DNA of 7,140 nt from Cryomorphaceae bacterium. Lineage in GTDB: Bacteria > Bacteroidota > Bacteroidia > Flavobacteriales_G > Salibacteraceae. Under the pieces are notes generated by a model. It ran no database searches and was not told the DNA's origin. It saw only the letters and a list, made by a program, of their open reading frames with translations. The stretch spans positions 1 to 7,140 of the forward strand of contig PXEK01000110.1 of NCBI GenBank assembly GCA_003564735.1, in the 5' to 3' direction. Positions 6,585 through 7,140 of the stretch are shown here, piece after piece (the first letter of the stretch is position 1; each line of letters begins with the position of its first letter). A program made the translations under genes and the position numbers.

Positions 6585-6684
6585 TTGATAACCCACCCTT
6601 GACCCCGAATTCTCGGGGTCTACGAGTGGGGCTGTAAGCAGTCGCCCCTTCAAGGCTAACGCTTGTAAATCAATAAGTTATCAA
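6585..6684. other. Candidate structured RNA or repeat: closed multibranch fold, 100 nt
   Basis: The ends ttgataac (6585-6592) and gttatcaa (6677-6684) are perfect complements and enclose three hairpins: gaccccga/tcggggtc with loop attc (6601-6620), ggggc/gcccc (6628-6648), and caag/cttg (6651-6665). Together they would fold as a four-way junction. It is not a tRNA: there is no T-loop TTCRA sequence and the arms have wrong lengths. A ccac/gtgg pairing (6593-6596 with 6626-6629) competes with the second hairpin. No known RNA family was recognised. Integron attC was considered, but the end sequences do not fit GTTRRRY. Confidence 0.4.
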
Positions 6685-6717
6685 AAATCATGTACCCTAC
6701 CTATCTAATAATGATTT
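6685..6717. repeat. Inverted repeat, 7-bp arms, 19-base loop
   Basis: aaatcat (6685-6691) and atgattt (6711-6717) are perfect complements around a 19-base A/T-rich spacer. The first arm begins directly where the 100-nt element at 6585-6684 ends, and the second arm abuts the next hairpin at 6718, so it looks like part of a tiled series rather than an isolated palindrome. Confidence 0.4.
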
Positions 6718-6760
6718 CCGGCCGGATGCCGGGATAGGAACGACGTAGCGGGACGCTACG
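6718..6760. repeat. Two GC-rich hairpins
   Basis: ccggc/gccgg with a 5-base loop (6718-6732) is followed by cgtagcg/cgctacg with a gga loop (6744-6760), a perfect 7-bp stem. Neither is followed by a T-run on either strand, so they do not look like intrinsic terminators. The gga loop is the same as in the two sister hairpins farther right. Confidence 0.5.
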
Positions 6761-6813
6761 CCGAACCATCAAATCCACAAGACGCACAATATCAAATGAT
6801 TCTCATAATTCAA

Positions 6814-6828
6814 GACTCCGGAGGAGTC
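6814..6828. repeat. Sister hairpin copy 1 (core actccggaggagt)
   Basis: gactcc/ggagtc with loop gga, a perfect 6-bp stem. Flanks attc (6808-6811) and gaat (6828 onward) are also complementary across an aa bulge. Its 13-base core is repeated exactly in the copy at 6884-6900, with the outermost pair G-C here and A-T there. Confidence 0.6.
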
Positions 6829-6883
6829 GAATGGGAATAGCCTCCAATGCAAATTAAGGGTCAGGTTTTGTGCATCGCTTCAA

Positions 6884-6900
6884 CAACTCCGGAGGAGTTG
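6884..6900. repeat. Sister hairpin copy 2 (core actccggaggagt)
   Basis: caactcc/ggagttg with loop gga, a perfect 7-bp stem, 70 bases from the first copy start to start. The core matches copy 1 and both are flanked by ttcaa on the left and gaat on the right. The change of the base pair just outside the core keeps pairing, which suggests the hairpin itself is what is conserved. Confidence 0.6.
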
Positions 6901-6984
6901 AATAAAAGTTCTCCGCTCAATTCTTATAAGGTTCAAAACACGATGACACACTTTTTTGAATAGACTCCACTCATTTAATTTGAG

Positions 6985-7140
6985 TTAACCCGCCTTCTCC
7001 TCCGCCTCAAACTCGTCCTCGACCTTGTCCTTGTCCTTGACCTCGAACATCTCGTTTCTTGTAGTATTCGTGACTCCAACTGCAACGCCTTGAATAAGGT
7101 CGCCCAAAGATGCGACCCCCACATGCCAGGATGACCCGAC
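6985..7140 (-). CDS. 3' end of an unrecognised reading frame with Lys/Glu-rich tail
   Basis: A minus-strand frame is open from the window edge to TAA at 6987-6985, giving 51 residues: a neutral part including GVASLGDLIQGVAVGVTNTT (8-27), then an internal Met (30) and a charged tail EVKDKDKVEDEFEAEEKAG. The tail is simply the translation of a 6-base repeat. No family was recognised. A second minus-strand frame is also open across the same bases, so codon evidence is weak; this could be the end of a real gene or only a repeat that happens to lack stops. The sequence beyond 7140 is needed to decide. Confidence 0.3.
   Translation of the reverse strand, partial: VGSSWHVGVASLGDLIQGVAVGVTNTTRNEMFEVKDKDKVEDEFEAEEKAG
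6992..7045 (-). repeat. Degenerate hexanucleotide tandem repeat, nine units
   Basis: On the minus strand from 7045 downward the units are CGAGGT, CAAGGA, CAAGGA, CAAGGT, CGAGGA, CGAGTT, TGAGGC, GGAGGA, GAAGGC, with consensus near CRAGGW. The repeat is purine-rich on the minus strand and fades toward the stop codon. Six-base periodicity keeps the frame, so translation gives alternating Lys/Glu and Val/Asp. Confidence 0.65.

Larger units (their letters stand above)
6142..6984. other. Gene-free region of about 840 bases, dense in inverted repeats
   Basis: Apart from the dapD promoter, no supportable gene was found on either strand. Bases 6180-6340 hold T-rich and A-rich stretches with no clear element. 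From about 6390 to 6960 perfect short palindromes follow one another, described separately where long or paired. Lesser ones are gctct/agagc (6555-6567), gtttt/aaaac (6525-6537) and ttgta/tacaa (6328-6340). Base composition shifts to GC-rich in 6350-6510 and 6600-6770 against A/T-rich gaps, unlike the even composition of the genes on the left. Short frames here overlap the palindromes and show no family resemblance. Confidence 0.6.

Noticed and set aside
6585..6684. tRNA or integron attC site
   Set aside because: No TTCRA T-loop and no anticodon-arm geometry for a tRNA; the ends do not match attC core GTTRRRY and no integrase is present.
6932..6960. Terminator for the frame at the right edge
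   Set aside because: The ttcaaaa/ttttgaa stem is A/T-only apart from one pair, has a 15-base loop, and no T-run follows on the minus strand.
1..7140. CRISPR array, transposase, rRNA or a defence system
   Set aside because: No regularly spaced direct repeats, no transposase or nuclease motifs in any frame, and no conserved rRNA segments were seen.

Overview
The window looks like a chromosomal piece of a member of the Bacteroidota, probably Flavobacteriales or a relative. Reasons: the protein sequences read as that phylum (a Bacteroidota-style sodium:solute symporter, DapD and glycosyltransferase 9), start codons lack Shine-Dalgarno sites, and the promoter in front of dapD has the phylum-specific -7 box TAnnTTTGC. 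All recognisable protein genes lie on the minus strand, so the window reads biologically from right to left.

Right end (about 7140 to 6142): about 1 kb that is almost gene-free. At the very edge is the 3' end of an unrecognised minus-strand reading frame whose last codons are a degenerate hexanucleotide repeat (6992-7045). Then comes a region packed with perfect inverted repeats: two sister hairpins with an identical core (6814-6828, 6884-6900), GC-rich hairpins (6718-6760), a 100-nt element closed by a terminal 8-bp stem and holding three hairpins (6585-6684), and another run of palindromes (6391-6493). This is the least explained part of the window and the best candidate for an undescribed repeat or RNA.

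Middle (6141 to 3697): dapD (lysine/diaminopimelate synthesis), a MarC-family membrane protein and a glycosyltransferase family 9 (heptosyltransferase-like) gene form a tight operon. dapD stop and marC-family start overlap by one base; the glycosyltransferase starts at TTG one base after the previous stop. Both cell-wall precursor and lipopolysaccharide functions fit an envelope-linked operon, though the MarC function is unknown.

The 178-nt gap at 3519-3696 holds a protein-like 44-codon frame that lacks a normal start. It is followed by a conserved 488-residue soluble protein of unknown function (3518-2052), closed by a strong intrinsic terminator (1994-1963).

Left end (1944 to 1): directly after that terminator is a promoter-like box almost identical (16 of 17 bases) to the one at dapD. 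It should drive a two-gene unit: a DUF4236 protein with added membrane, helical and PH-like parts, and, 9 bases on, a sodium:solute symporter cut by the window edge. No rRNA, tRNA, CRISPR array or transposase gene was seen.
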